From Candidatus Fraserbacteria bacterium (GTDB lineage Bacteria; Bipolaricaulota; Bipolaricaulia; RBG-16-55-9; JAJCYT01): a stretch of DNA of 64,000 nucleotides. Each line of letters opens with the position of its first letter. The stretch's first letter is position 1. The stretch lies in NCBI GenBank assembly GCA_029262795.1, contig JAJCYT010000027.1, forward strand, positions 168,945 through 232,944, written 5' to 3'. A program made the position numbers and the translations under genes. The notes beneath the pieces are model-generated. The model searched no databases, was not told the origin of the DNA, and worked only from the letters and a program-made list of their open reading frames with translations. Positions 36,792-46,704 of this stretch are shown piece after piece.

Positions 36792-38240
36792 TCAAAGGTG
36801 AGATTTTGACACATCATTAAGCTCGAGTTGTGCGGCTTGCAGGGCTTGTTCGCGGCTTTGGATGGTGCCAGCAAAAATTTGATCGTAGATTTTTTCCAAC
36901 AGTTCGCCAATTTGTGGCCCAGGTTTCATACCCATCTCAATCAGGTCATGGCCGTTTAAAAGTGCATGAGCGGATTCCAGTTGTTCGATGTCGCGTAGTC
37001 TGAGCAGGCAATCAGGTAGGGTTTGCAGCACGGGCAGCCAGGCTTCGGATTGATGCGCGCTGGCCTGGGCGTCACAGAGCAGGACTTCCAGCAAAGTTTT
37101 AAAATCGCGCAGACTTTCTGGAAAATTTTCTGAGTTGGTTTGATCGATTCCTGATTGCAAGAAACGCAGTTGATGTCCTGCTGTCATGCGCGGCAATTGA
37201 GCGATTCTCATGTGTTCCCGGGTGGTGAATTTGAGGGTGCGAATCTCCGATTTTGTCAATCGCATTCGTTGGCCGACCTGATCCACCATCTGTTCCCCAA
37301 TGTGATCGTGCCCCCCCATGTGTTCCCCTCTGTTGTTGATCAGCGCTTGGGGTTTTCCAATATCGTGAAGCAACACGGCCAGCTTGCTCAACGGTGACAA
37401 TTTGAGTTGATCGGCCCATTGCAATGCCAGCAGGGTGTGAATGTACACATCCCCCTCAGGATGATATTTTATAGGTTGAGGCACATCTTTGAGTTGTTCA
37501 ATTTCGGGCAGAATGTGGATCAGTAAGTGCAGGTCATCCAGTAAATCAAAACCACGCCGTGATTGATGGCTTGAAAAAATCTTAAAAATTTCTTCACGAA
37601 TTCTTTCCTGGGAAATGCTGGACAGGCCAGAAGATTTTTTACGAATGGCATCTGCTATATCATCCTCTATCACTGCTTCGAGCTTGCAGGCGAAACGCAC
37701 GGCGCGCAGCATTCTCAAAAAATCTTCCGAAAAACGTTCTTCAGGATCGCCAATGGTGCGGATAAGGTTTTGCTGTACATCGATCAGACCATCCACATGA
37801 TCGATCAATTGACCATCCAACCCCACAGCCAGCCCGTTGATGGTGAAGTCGCGGCGCTGCACGTCTTGTTTCAATGAACGGACCAGCTCCACTTGTCCAG
37901 GTTTGCGACCATCGTAGCCGGATTCTGTGCGATAGGTGGCGACTTCATAACGTTGACCGTCCGGCGTGCTCAGCATCAGCACGCCGAAGCTTTTGCCGAC
38001 TTCAATGGTAGGCCAGTCTGGAAATACTTTTTGAACCTGTTCTGGCATGGCTTCGGTGGCGATGTCAACGTCTGGGGGAGCAACATAAGGTCGACCATGA
38101 AGTTGAGCGCGCACCACATCGCGGACCACGCCGCCCACCAATACGGCCTCATAACCATGATGGTCTAATTTATTCAAAATGGTTTTGGCATAAGGGTGGG
38201 TCGAAAAAACGGCGCTCAGGTCGAGTGGCTTGCTGGTCAT
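36792..38240 (-). CDS. cca: CCA tRNA nucleotidyltransferase with HD domain
   Basis: About 482 aa. The pol-beta head has VLVGGVVRDVV and PPDVDIATEAMPEQV (metal-binding DxD), then RRDFTINGLAVG, FSEDFLRMLRAVRFACKLE, and the later HD domain with LAVLLHDIGKPQA. It adds or repairs the 3' CCA of tRNAs; the HD part may carry phosphatase/phosphodiesterase activity. The start is uncertain: the ATG at 38240 is closest to the conserved fold, while a GTG/ATG pair at 38294/38288 would add about 16-18 residues. Confidence 0.93.
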   Translation of the reverse strand: MTSKPLDLSAVFSTHPYAKTILNKLDHHGYEAVLVGGVVRDVVRAQLHGRPYVAPPDVDIATEAMPEQVQKVFPDWPTIEVGKSFGVLMLSTPDGQRYEVATYRTESGYDGRKPGQVELVRSLKQDVQRRDFTINGLAVGLDGQLIDHVDGLIDVQQNLIRTIGDPEERFSEDFLRMLRAVRFACKLEAVIEDDIADAIRKKSSGLSSISQERIREEIFKIFSSHQSRRGFDLLDDLHLLIHILPEIEQLKDVPQPIKYHPEGDVYIHTLLALQWADQLKLSPLSKLAVLLHDIGKPQALINNRGEHMGGHDHIGEQMVDQVGQRMRLTKSEIRTLKFTTREHMRIAQLPRMTAGHQLRFLQSGIDQTNSENFPESLRDFKTLLEVLLCDAQASAHQSEAWLPVLQTLPDCLLRLRDIEQLESAHALLNGHDLIEMGMKPGPQIGELLEKIYDQIFAGTIQSREQALQAAQLELNDVSKSHL

Positions 38241-38482
38241 GCTCCCATGGTATGCGAAAGCGTTGAGCCGTGCTTGCACGAAAAACATTTTCACGCGTAT
38301 GCTTAAATGGTAGAGAAATTATTTAAAAGTTGTGTGGCGGATATCGAGGAAAATAACCTGGAATGTGTTGCAGGTCACTCAATAATGGCAATCTAGTTTT
38401 TTTGGAGTAATGTGCGGTGCTTTAGGTGCTCTTATGTTGGCGTATCATGAACGTTTGTTAAACTAAAAGTTGTGAACGACCT

Positions 38483-40021
38483 ATGAAACAAATGAAAAAG
38501 AGCCTTTGGAAAAAAAGCTTCAACCTGCGCACCAAGTTTTTGATTGGGTTTGTGACAATCATCACCTTGATTACGGTGCTGATTGCCGTGGCGGCAGGGT
38601 ACCGGTTTGTCAACGATATTGAACATTCCATCGAACAAAATGGGCGAACGCTTTCCGGTATTTTGGCCAGAGCAGGGTTGATTCAGGCAGTCTTTTTAGA
38701 TGATCAGGATTTGCGATCTCTTGTAGACAGCTTTGTCAATGATGATGCTGAGTTGATTTATGCTCAAGTGGTCATTGACGGTTTTGAAGAGGCGTATAAA
38801 AGCCTTGTGGACATTGAGTTAGGGGCAAAATTTGTCAGCTCTGGACTTCATGTTGATCGCGATATTTACTTTTTGAGAAATTCGCTTGCGGACGGCACCC
38901 CCTACATTGACATTATTCACACGATCAATCTTGGGCAAAGTTTTATCTCAGCAACCGAAGCGGAGCAGAATGACCCAACCCGCACCATCACCAGCTATGC
39001 ACGTTTGGGTATTTCGCTGGGCAGAATCCAGGCAGAGATTCGACAAACCATTCTGGGTGTGGTGTTCATCTCCTTGGGGGCGATGATGGTGGGGTCTATT
39101 TTGGTGTTCCTCTATTATCAGAAAACCTGGAAGCCATTGGAGTTAATCAACACCGCGATGCAGAAATTCGGACTGGGGGAAACCCATGTGCGTGCGCGCG
39201 TGCACACCCAGGATGAGTTGGAAACGGTGGCAGATTCTTTCAATGAAATGGCCGATGCCATCGTCAAAAAAGATGAGCAGATGTATCAGGTCAATTTTGA
39301 AATGCAGCGTGCCAACCGTGCCAAATCGGACTTTTTGGCGGCGATGAGCCACGATTTGAAAACCCCCCTTCACGTCATTTCAGGCTACACCCAACTGATG
39401 TTGGCTGGAGACGGCGGTCAGCCTTCAGAAATCCATCAGGCGCATCTGGAATCCATGCTTAGATCGTCTGATCGTTTGCTTGAATTTATCGAAAGAATTT
39501 TAAGTTTCTCCAAAATTGAGTCCGGCGAAGAGCCGCTTGACGTCGAAATTATTTCCTCAGATGTGTTGACCAAAGAAGCAGTGGAGCCATTGCAATCTCT
39601 GGCCAAACGCAAAGAGCTGACCCTCGATCTTTTGGTGGAAACGGATGTAGGCTTTTATGCTGATCCGGCCAAAATGAAACAGGTGCTTTCTAACCTGGTG
39701 GAAAACGCCATTAAATACACGCTTGAAGGCAGTGTGTCTGTGCGCGTTTTCCAGCAAGACAATGGTGTGTATTGGCACATCAGCGATACCGGCCCGGGGA
39801 TTCCGGAGCCGCTTCAGGCTTTTATCTTTGAACCTTTTGGTCGGCTAGAGGATTCGCAAATTAAAATTACAGATGGTATCGGATTGGGACTGGCAATTGT
39901 GAAACGCTATGTGGAAGCGCATGGCGGCAGTGTGACCGTTGAAAGTTTGGCTGGGAAAGGCAGTACATTTATCGTGTGCATCCCTCTGGAGGTGGAATTG
40001 GATGAAGATTCTGATCGTTGA
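38483..40021 (+). CDS. membrane sensor histidine kinase (HAMP-HisKA-HATPase)
   Basis: 512 aa. Two transmembrane helices (about residues 20-40 and 193-213) flank a 150-aa extracytoplasmic sensor region of unknown type. A HAMP domain, the HisKA box AAMSHDLKTPLH (phospho-His290), N box NLVENAIKYT, G1 DTGPGIPE and G2 GIGLGLAIVKRYVEAHGG follow. It pairs with the response regulator whose gene overlaps its 3' end by 20 nt. The signal is unknown. Confidence 0.95.
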   Translation: MKQMKKSLWKKSFNLRTKFLIGFVTIITLITVLIAVAAGYRFVNDIEHSIEQNGRTLSGILARAGLIQAVFLDDQDLRSLVDSFVNDDAELIYAQVVIDGFEEAYKSLVDIELGAKFVSSGLHVDRDIYFLRNSLADGTPYIDIIHTINLGQSFISATEAEQNDPTRTITSYARLGISLGRIQAEIRQTILGVVFISLGAMMVGSILVFLYYQKTWKPLELINTAMQKFGLGETHVRARVHTQDELETVADSFNEMADAIVKKDEQMYQVNFEMQRANRAKSDFLAAMSHDLKTPLHVISGYTQLMLAGDGGQPSEIHQAHLESMLRSSDRLLEFIERILSFSKIESGEEPLDVEIISSDVLTKEAVEPLQSLAKRKELTLDLLVETDVGFYADPAKMKQVLSNLVENAIKYTLEGSVSVRVFQQDNGVYWHISDTGPGIPEPLQAFIFEPFGRLEDSQIKITDGIGLGLAIVKRYVEAHGGSVTVESLAGKGSTFIVCIPLEVELDEDSDR

Positions 40022-40667
40022 AGATGAACCTGATGCAATGGAAGTGTTGCAGCGTTACTTGGAGTTAAAAGGCCACACAGTGGTCAGCGCCAAAGATGGC
40101 TTGGAAGCGCTGGAGCAGCTTAACAACGAAACGGTGGAACTGGTGTTGCTGGACATCGCCTTGCCAAAGCTCGATGGCTGGGGCGTGCTGGAAGCCATTC
40201 GATCACAGGATGATTTGCCAGTGATCATGGTGACGGCCAGTGGCAACACGGAAAACATCGTTAAAGGACTGAAGGCGGGCACGGACGATTACATCACCAA
40301 ACCATTTAAGCTCAACGAGCTGGAAGCGCGCATCGAGGCTGTGATGCGGCGTGCCAATCCGCCCACGCAGATGAAGATTGGGGCGCTGGAAACGGACGAC
40401 CATCTCAAGCAGGTGCGTTTGCACGACAAGCCCGTTCATTTATCACCCAAGGAATACGAGTTGTTGAAGCTGCTGGCATCAGATTTGAACAAAGTGTTTT
40501 CTGACGAAAACATCATCGATGCCTTGTGGCCGGGCGGTATAGCAGTATCCAATGATGTGAAACGCTATATCCACCTGTTGCGTCACAAGATTGAAGAAGA
40601 TCCCAAGAAACCCAAGCGGGTGGTCACCGTGCGTGGCTTTGGTTACAGACTGATGGTTGTAGATTAG
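40002..40667 (+). CDS. OmpR/PhoB-family response regulator
   Basis: 221 aa. Receiver domain with acidic pocket EDE (7-9), phospho-acceptor Asp51 in LLDIALPKLDGWG, and Lys in DDYITKPFKLNEL. The C-terminal winged helix (LSPKEYELLKLLASDLNKVFSD to VVTVRGFGYRL) binds DNA. The ATG at 40002 has GGAGG at 39989; a longer frame to 39939 reads through kinase codons and is rejected. Confidence 0.95.
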   Translation: MKILIVEDEPDAMEVLQRYLELKGHTVVSAKDGLEALEQLNNETVELVLLDIALPKLDGWGVLEAIRSQDDLPVIMVTASGNTENIVKGLKAGTDDYITKPFKLNELEARIEAVMRRANPPTQMKIGALETDDHLKQVRLHDKPVHLSPKEYELLKLLASDLNKVFSDENIIDALWPGGIAVSNDVKRYIHLLRHKIEEDPKKPKRVVTVRGFGYRLMVVD

Positions 40668-40741
40668 TTGCAGAAGGGGCTTTCATTTGTTTTTCATGGA
40701 ATCTCTATTTCATTAATAAGGCGGGGTTCGGTATTTTTAAA

Positions 40742-41848
40742 ATGATGACCGTGGGACTAACAAAAAAACATCGCTTGGGGCGGTGTTTTCTGCTGCTGCT
40801 TTTTGCTGTAGTGATTGCTGTTACCTCCCCTTTTTCCCCCACGGTGCCCGCACAAGATTCTCAAAATGATCCCCTCGAAGGTGAAGTGGTCAATCTGGCC
40901 CAGGTGGGCAGCGACTTTTTTGTTCAATTGGATTTGGATGATGATGGCGAAGGCGATGTGTGGGTCAAGCTGATTGAAGGCATCACCGATACAGCGGGGA
41001 ATTCAGTGGAGTTTGAAGACATTGGCCTGGGCACGCGTATCCGCGTGATTGAATACCAGGACAACGAAGTGGGCTTTATCGTTGCACTGCAAGCGCAGGT
41101 GATTGGTGATACGCCGACAAACAACCCACCGACCAGAGACCCCAACATTCCCACCACGGTCAATGTGTATGCGCGGGTGGCTGGTGCGCCGCGTCCCAAC
41201 CTGGAGTTGTTTGGCACGGATCGAGATGCCTGGATTTGTCGTGGGGATCAGATCGAAGTGTTCTGGATCACCACGCCTGACGTGACCCAAGTTAGTTTGG
41301 GAGAGTCTTTGGGCATTTTCCCGGCCAATAATCGCGGTGGCATACTGGATGATGGTTTAATTTGGGGTGCTGTGGTGGCCCAGCCTTTGGAAACCTTGAG
41401 CATCCAGATCACCTCTGTGGATGGCAACTTCGATGCTGGTGGTTCGGCCACGGTGTTTATTTTTGGCCAGCCCCAAGTGGATGCTTTCCAAGCTGATGCA
41501 GAAGCCAGTTTGGTTGCCGAGCTGGTGGGAAACACCACAAGAACGAATCAAAGCGACGATTGGATTGCCGATGTGCCTGGCACGCGGGTGAGCAATCGTT
41601 TGGGTGTGACCGACATTAAGCCCATTAAGTCAGCTTCAGGTTCAGGCTTTAACTGGCGTGTGAGAAAAGACAATGCCGATGGCACAGTGGATAACTTTAA
41701 TCTGTCTTCCACGGAAACCTTTCAGCATCCATTTATCACTGAGCAAGCGCCCGAACCGTTGATGTTTGGTGGTAAATGGACCTTTACCACCTCTGCTGAC
41801 GTGTCTGACAATCGCATCGAATTTGTCCTCAAGCCAACGTGCAGCTAA
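40742..41848 (+). CDS. secreted protein of unknown function
   Basis: 368 aa. A signal peptide (RCFLLLLFAVVIAVTSPFSPTVPAQD) is followed by an acidic N-terminal region that resembles an OB-like beta domain (GEVVNLAQVGSDFFVQLDLDDDG-x-GDVWVKL), a proline-rich linker near residue 125 and a larger beta region with WICRGDQIEVFW and a C-terminal Cys. The linker suggests two domains. No family recognised. It may belong to the two-component operon, 74 bp upstream. It overlaps the convergent lipoprotein gene by 4 nt. Confidence 0.75.
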   Translation: MMTVGLTKKHRLGRCFLLLLFAVVIAVTSPFSPTVPAQDSQNDPLEGEVVNLAQVGSDFFVQLDLDDDGEGDVWVKLIEGITDTAGNSVEFEDIGLGTRIRVIEYQDNEVGFIVALQAQVIGDTPTNNPPTRDPNIPTTVNVYARVAGAPRPNLELFGTDRDAWICRGDQIEVFWITTPDVTQVSLGESLGIFPANNRGGILDDGLIWGAVVAQPLETLSIQITSVDGNFDAGGSATVFIFGQPQVDAFQADAEASLVAELVGNTTRTNQSDDWIADVPGTRVSNRLGVTDIKPIKSASGSGFNWRVRKDNADGTVDNFNLSSTETFQHPFITEQAPEPLMFGGKWTFTTSADVSDNRIEFVLKPTCS

Positions 41849-43248
41849 GGCGTTGGGGTCAGGTTCAACATCAAGTCAATCTGTCCTGATGTTTCACTCA
41901 CCATCAAATCATCCTGTCCATCGTTGTTGAGGTCATTGACGTGTATTGAATCCAGCGTGTTGCCCACAAAAAAGTCAATGGGGTGTTCAAATGCACGGTT
42001 GGATTCAAAACTGAAGCGCGTGCCTTCGGCCAACAGCACATTGACCTTGCCCGCCTGTCGGTCCAGGGTGAGTAAATCCATGTGACCATCACCATCAATG
42101 TCGCCGGAGGCAATGCGATCGGCTGGTCCTCCTGCACTCCAACGACCAGGATGGTCAAAGCGGCCATTGGGTCGCCCCCACCACAAACTGACATCGTTGC
42201 TGCCCGTGTTGGAAATGGCAATGTCCACATACCCATCCTGATCTAAATCCTCAACCACCATGTCACTGGGTCGCACACTGGCAGAGACTTCCATCAACAG
42301 AAAGAAGGTGCCATCCCCGCGGCCCAAAAACACTTCGGCCTTGCCACTGGTTTGGTTGAGTACGATCAGATCGGACAACCCATCGTTGTCAATCTGCGCG
42401 GCTTTGACCTGAATCACTTCGCCAATTTGATGCGGTTTAAACACACGGGCCAGATTCAAGCGCCCTTCACCATCGCCAAACAGCACAGAAATATTGTCGG
42501 TGTCCTGGTTGGCGGTGACCACATCCAACGAGCCATCGCCATTAAAATCGCCCGTATCCAGGCTGAGTGGCCCAGTGGCCACCAAAAAATTATCACGGAA
42601 GATTGGCGCAGACGTTGGGTCTTTAAACGCGCCTCTGCCATTGCTGGTGAAAATTAAAATCACGCTGTTAACCAAGTCGGCCACGGCAAGATCGTCCAGT
42701 CCGTCTTCATCAAAATCACCAGTGAGGATGTCGCTGAAATTGCCGCCATCGCCAATGGTTCGAGACAGTACGTAATCGCCATTGCTTTGTCCCAGGAAGA
42801 TAGACACATCACCCTGAATGCGATTGTTAACTGCCAGGTCAGCAATGCCGTTGCCATCAAAGTCTGTGCTGGCAATTGCCCCGGTGCCGTTTTCAGTAGT
42901 TTTGTTGGTCAGGCCAAAATCAACCACTTTGATTATTTGTTCCACGCGACCCGTTTTGCCCACGGCATCGGTGATAATGAGGTTCACACGATAGTTGCCG
43001 GAAGCAATGTAACGATGCGAGGCTGGATGACCCAGGCTGCTTTCACCGTCGCCAAAATGCCATTGGTAAGAAATGGGGGCCACGGCATCCGCAGGCACCA
43101 CAGCTTCAAATGTGAGAGACAAAGGCGGTTTTCCTACCGTGACAGAAGGTTTGATCACAACAATAAATTCATCAGAAGAAAACAGATCACACGCCGTCAG
43201 GGTCCACATCAACCCCAGCGTGATCATCAGGAAAGCGGCTCGTTTCAA
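41845..43248 (-). CDS. PKD-domain and FG-GAP/VCBS-repeat lipoprotein
   Basis: 467 aa. Signal with lipobox LTAC (LMWTLTACDLFSS), so it is a lipoprotein. A PKD domain (ISYQWHFGDGESS, HRYIASGNYRVNLIITDA) is followed by about six FG-GAP repeats such as DFDGNGIADLAV, DFNGDGSLDVVT and DIDGDGHMDLLT, each with a calcium-binding DxDxxGxxD loop, forming a propeller. A likely surface or periplasmic binding protein. The start is TTG at 43248 behind AAGGTGG. Confidence 0.92.
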   Translation of the reverse strand: MKRAAFLMITLGLMWTLTACDLFSSDEFIVVIKPSVTVGKPPLSLTFEAVVPADAVAPISYQWHFGDGESSLGHPASHRYIASGNYRVNLIITDAVGKTGRVEQIIKVVDFGLTNKTTENGTGAIASTDFDGNGIADLAVNNRIQGDVSIFLGQSNGDYVLSRTIGDGGNFSDILTGDFDEDGLDDLAVADLVNSVILIFTSNGRGAFKDPTSAPIFRDNFLVATGPLSLDTGDFNGDGSLDVVTANQDTDNISVLFGDGEGRLNLARVFKPHQIGEVIQVKAAQIDNDGLSDLIVLNQTSGKAEVFLGRGDGTFFLLMEVSASVRPSDMVVEDLDQDGYVDIAISNTGSNDVSLWWGRPNGRFDHPGRWSAGGPADRIASGDIDGDGHMDLLTLDRQAGKVNVLLAEGTRFSFESNRAFEHPIDFFVGNTLDSIHVNDLNNDGQDDLMVSETSGQIDLMLNLTPTP

Positions 43249-43388
43249 GATGCACCACCTTGTTAAAAATCGATTCGTTTAGATCACATTACTGATTTCA
43301 TCGCGCCATTGTGATTTTTCACACAGTGGTTTTTACCATGTAGGATACAATAAAAAGGTTATCTGAGGCTAGTCTTGGGAGAATTTTT

Positions 43389-44948
43389 ATGAAACTGCTC
43401 ACCGGCACGCAGATGAAAGCACTGGATCGCCAAGCCATCGACGAATACGGCATTCCCAGTTTGGAGTTGATGGAGAACGCTGGAAACCAAATCGTGTCTT
43501 CCATGTTCGAATGGAACGAATCGCTGGCCGAAAAGCGTATCACTATCGTCTGCGGCAAAGGAAATAACGGTGGTGACGGGATGGTGGTCGCTCGGCTGCT
43601 TCATGAAAAAAATGTGCCCCTCGAAGTGTTTTGTTTGGCCGAAGCGGAAGCCTGTTCCGAAGAAACCAAACAACAGATTCAACTGTTGAAACAAAACAAT
43701 ATCGATGTCAAACATCTTCCAACTGAAAAAGAATTTCCTGAACTCAAAACATCTTTGGACAAAGCTGATGTAATTGTGGATGCCCTCTTCGGCGTCGGCA
43801 TCAAAGGCGCGGTGCAAGGCCACTACGCCATTGCCATTCGCATGATCAACCAAGCCGACGCCAAATGCGTGGCCGTCGATATCCCCTCCGGCGTCGATGC
43901 CGACATGGGTCACGTCGAAGGCGAAGCCGTCAAAGCCGATTTGACGGTCACTTTGGGATTGCCAAAAATTGGATTACTGCTCTATCCAGGTCGAAGTTAT
44001 GCCGGCAAGCTAAAAGTGGTTTCGATTGGTTATTCAGACAAATTGGTCGAAAGGTTTGATAGCCCATACACTTTTTTAGAACAGAATTATGTTGCTGAAA
44101 AACTTCCCCCACGTTCTGATTACAGTCACAAAGGTAGCTTTGGGAAAGTGCTGCTTTTTGCAGGTTCAAAAAAGATGACCGGCGCAGCAATTTTATCAGG
44201 TAAGGCTGCTTTAAGAAGTGGCACAGGATTGCTATACTTATTATCTAATCTGTATGAGCCATTGCGATCTATCATATCTACACAGGTCTTTGAATCTCTG
44301 GATGATATTGCTCCTGCTGGTAATATGCCTAGCAAATTTGAAGATTTTAGCAAAATGGATGCAGTTGCCTTAGGCCCAGGCTTATCTCAGGGCTTGCTTA
44401 TTAAGAAAAAAATTCGCAAATGGATTTCCAAAATTAATACGCCATTAATTATTGATGCGGATGGAATCAATGCTCTAGTTAATCATCTTGATTTATTAAA
44501 AAGACGCGAAATTGGAACAGTTCTCACGCCACATCCAGGAGAATTTGCTCGTCTTACTGGTTTAAGCATTAAAGAAATCGAAACCAATCGTTTTAAAGTA
44601 GCTCAAGAATTCGCAAAAGAGCATAACGTGATTCTTGTACTCAAGGGTGTGCCGACGGTAATTGTCACACCTGAAGGTCAAATTTTTGTCAACAGCACAG
44701 GAAACAGTGGGTTAGCTAAAGGGGGAAGCGGGGATGTGCTGACGGGAATGATGTTGGCATTAGCTGGTCAGGGGGCGTCGTTGTTGGATGCGGCGTGTTG
44801 TGCGGTGTGGGTGCATGGCTTCACGGCGGATTATCTGCGTGATCACATGGGCATGAGCGAGCGCGGGATGTTGCCCTCTGATCTGATTGAAGCACTGCCG
44901 AAGGTGTGGCGTCTATTGGAAACGGATCAAGCCGAAGGCGGCGTTTGA
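43389..44948 (+). CDS. nnr: bifunctional NAD(P)HX epimerase / ADP-dependent NAD(P)HX dehydratase
   Basis: 519 aa. The YjeF_N epimerase domain (residues 1-215; GKGNNGGDGMVVARLL) is fused to the ribokinase-like dehydratase (225-505; DADGINAL, LTPHPGEFARLTG, KGGSGDVLTGM near residue 445). Together they repair hydrated NADH/NADPH. Base composition changes inside the gene: the segment from about 43960 to 44700 is clearly more AT-rich than both ends. GGGAG precedes the ATG. Its 3' end overlaps the convergent small membrane gene. Confidence 0.95.
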   Translation: MKLLTGTQMKALDRQAIDEYGIPSLELMENAGNQIVSSMFEWNESLAEKRITIVCGKGNNGGDGMVVARLLHEKNVPLEVFCLAEAEACSEETKQQIQLLKQNNIDVKHLPTEKEFPELKTSLDKADVIVDALFGVGIKGAVQGHYAIAIRMINQADAKCVAVDIPSGVDADMGHVEGEAVKADLTVTLGLPKIGLLLYPGRSYAGKLKVVSIGYSDKLVERFDSPYTFLEQNYVAEKLPPRSDYSHKGSFGKVLLFAGSKKMTGAAILSGKAALRSGTGLLYLLSNLYEPLRSIISTQVFESLDDIAPAGNMPSKFEDFSKMDAVALGPGLSQGLLIKKKIRKWISKINTPLIIDADGINALVNHLDLLKRREIGTVLTPHPGEFARLTGLSIKEIETNRFKVAQEFAKEHNVILVLKGVPTVIVTPEGQIFVNSTGNSGLAKGGSGDVLTGMMLALAGQGASLLDAACCAVWVHGFTADYLRDHMGMSERGMLPSDLIEALPKVWRLLETDQAEGGV

Positions 44949-45421
44949 GATTTTCGAATCACCATGACCAAGGTGAACAACAGAAAAATGCCCAACCCCA
45001 GCACCGGCCAGAAGCCAAGTTCGAGTTGAATCGTTAGGCCAATCAAGCTGAGGATCAATGCACCAAGAGACATCAAACCAACATTTCGCAGATGGTTGAT
45101 TTCAAATTGTGGGTCTGGCTGATGAGAGAATTGATAGCGTTTGGTAAAAGCGGTGAACTGAAAACCGGCGAGTCCCAGAATCATGGTAACAATCAAGTTC
45201 ACGATCCAAACTTGTTCAAAGGCACCAAGGGCAATGAGACTCAGTAAAGCAAACAGCATCAGCCCGTTGATCGCACCACGGGTCAAGTGCAGCAACCCTA
45301 GGAAGCTCAGCCCACTGACGAACACCACCGCTTGCCAAGATACGGTTGGTACCAGTAAAAACGAAATCAGCAACAGCAAAAATGCGCCTGCCCAACAGCC
45401 TCGGGCAATAAGAAGGCTCAT
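44927..45421 (-). CDS. small membrane protein in the MoxR-DUF58 operon
   Basis: About 164 aa with four to five transmembrane helices and few charged residues. No family recognised. The ATG at 45421 overlaps the DUF58 stop (ATGA), so it is translationally coupled. It is the last gene of the moxR/DUF58/membrane protein operon and overlaps the 3' end of nnr by 22 nt. Confidence 0.75.
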   Translation of the reverse strand: MSLLIARGCWAGAFLLLLISFLLVPTVSWQAVVFVSGLSFLGLLHLTRGAINGLMLFALLSLIALGAFEQVWIVNLIVTMILGLAGFQFTAFTKRYQFSHQPDPQFEINHLRNVGLMSLGALILSLIGLTIQLELGFWPVLGLGIFLLFTLVMVIRKSQTPPSA

Positions 45422-46701
45422 CGTTTCACCCAGGCCATCGCCCGCATCATTTGTGGATTGAGTGGTTTGTTGGTGTCCCAATCGACCACATTCACCCGCC
45501 CGCGTCGCAGTTCCTGCAAACGTTGATTACGTTCCAGCTTGGCCAGGCGCACGGCCAGCTTTGTGGTTTTAGAATCTGCGATATGGTTGGCTTCAAACAG
45601 CACAGGGTTGGGACTGATGACGGTGAGTGCATAACCGCGCGCCTGCAATCGCTTGAGTACATCAACATCTTCATTGAGCAACGATGTGATTACAATCAAC
45701 TGAGAGCGAAGCGGGAACAGTTTTTGCGGCAGGTGATCCAACCCTTCGAACACCGCTTTTTGACCCAGGTCCGCCTGGGCCAGTTGTTGGAAAATTCTCT
45801 CCCGTTGCACTTTTCCGTAACCTGGATACGTCCATTCCAAGGCACGTCCATAAATGAGCATTCCGACTCGGTTGCCTTGTGCCAGCGCAATTTCTGCCAC
45901 AGATGCGCCGGCACGAATGTTTTTCTCAAACAGGGAATGGGTTTCCGCAGGACCGAACTGGCAATAATCCACGTTGCTCTTTCGTCGCGCATCGACCACG
46001 ATAGCAACGTCGGCAATGCGCTCCTGCTCGAACTGAGTGGTGATCCAGTCGCCGCTTCGTGCGGTGGCTTTCCAGTGAATTCTCCGTATTTCATCACCTG
46101 GGGTGTAGGGGCGCGTGTCGAAAAACTCCAACCCTTCGCCACCACGTTTGGCAGGAACCAAGCCGGAATATACGCGGGTGCGTCGGGCCGCCATCACCAA
46201 GGCGCCTGCAGGTTCGCCTTGAGGCAGGCTTAGCAATGAAGTTTCACAGGGCAGGTGCTGTTCCACATATCCAGCCGACAAATGTGCCTGTGTGGAAACA
46301 GTGACGCGCTGCCACTCGTAAATGCCTCTGGGCGCTTTCACCTGGTAGTTTAAAATTGTCATGCCAGGGTTGCCGTTGACGACCACCGATGGATCGCCTT
46401 CCATCAGTTCCAACCCAAGCGGTATCATGTCCTGAATCCAAAGCTGTTCGCTGGCGGGACCGTGGTTTGAGACTTGCAATTGAACATCCACATTCTCACC
46501 ACCGTTGACGCGATAAAAATTCAACGTGCGCTTTACCTGAATGTTGGGCTTGCTTTGACCCGCCCAGTAAAAAAATCCTACCAGGGCGAAAATGGCCAAG
46601 GGGATGGACAGCGTTAAAATCGTGTTATTCCGCAACGACAGGCCCAAAATGAGAAACACAAACAACAACACACTCAGCAGCACAACGTGTTTGTGAAGCA
46701 T
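45418..46701 (-). CDS. DUF58 domain-containing protein
   Basis: 427 aa. Two N-terminal transmembrane helices, a beta region, and then the DUF58 signature YTPGDEIRRIHWKATARSGDWITTQFEQER (residues about 200-230, read in two parts) leading into a VWA-like fold (DVAIVVDARR). DUF58 proteins pair with MoxR ATPases and are thought to act as metal-dependent chaperones or scaffolds at the membrane. moxR starts upstream with a 3-bp gap. Confidence 0.92.
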   Translation of the reverse strand: MLHKHVVLLSVLLFVFLILGLSLRNNTILTLSIPLAIFALVGFFYWAGQSKPNIQVKRTLNFYRVNGGENVDVQLQVSNHGPASEQLWIQDMIPLGLELMEGDPSVVVNGNPGMTILNYQVKAPRGIYEWQRVTVSTQAHLSAGYVEQHLPCETSLLSLPQGEPAGALVMAARRTRVYSGLVPAKRGGEGLEFFDTRPYTPGDEIRRIHWKATARSGDWITTQFEQERIADVAIVVDARRKSNVDYCQFGPAETHSLFEKNIRAGASVAEIALAQGNRVGMLIYGRALEWTYPGYGKVQRERIFQQLAQADLGQKAVFEGLDHLPQKLFPLRSQLIVITSLLNEDVDVLKRLQARGYALTVISPNPVLFEANHIADSKTTKLAVRLAKLERNQRLQELRRGRVNVVDWDTNKPLNPQMMRAMAWVKR

Positions 46702-46704
46702 GGG

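Noticed and set aside
45451..46233. 260-codon frame antisense to the DUF58 gene
   Set aside because: It lies fully inside a clear protein-coding gene on the other strand and its product has no coherent domain.
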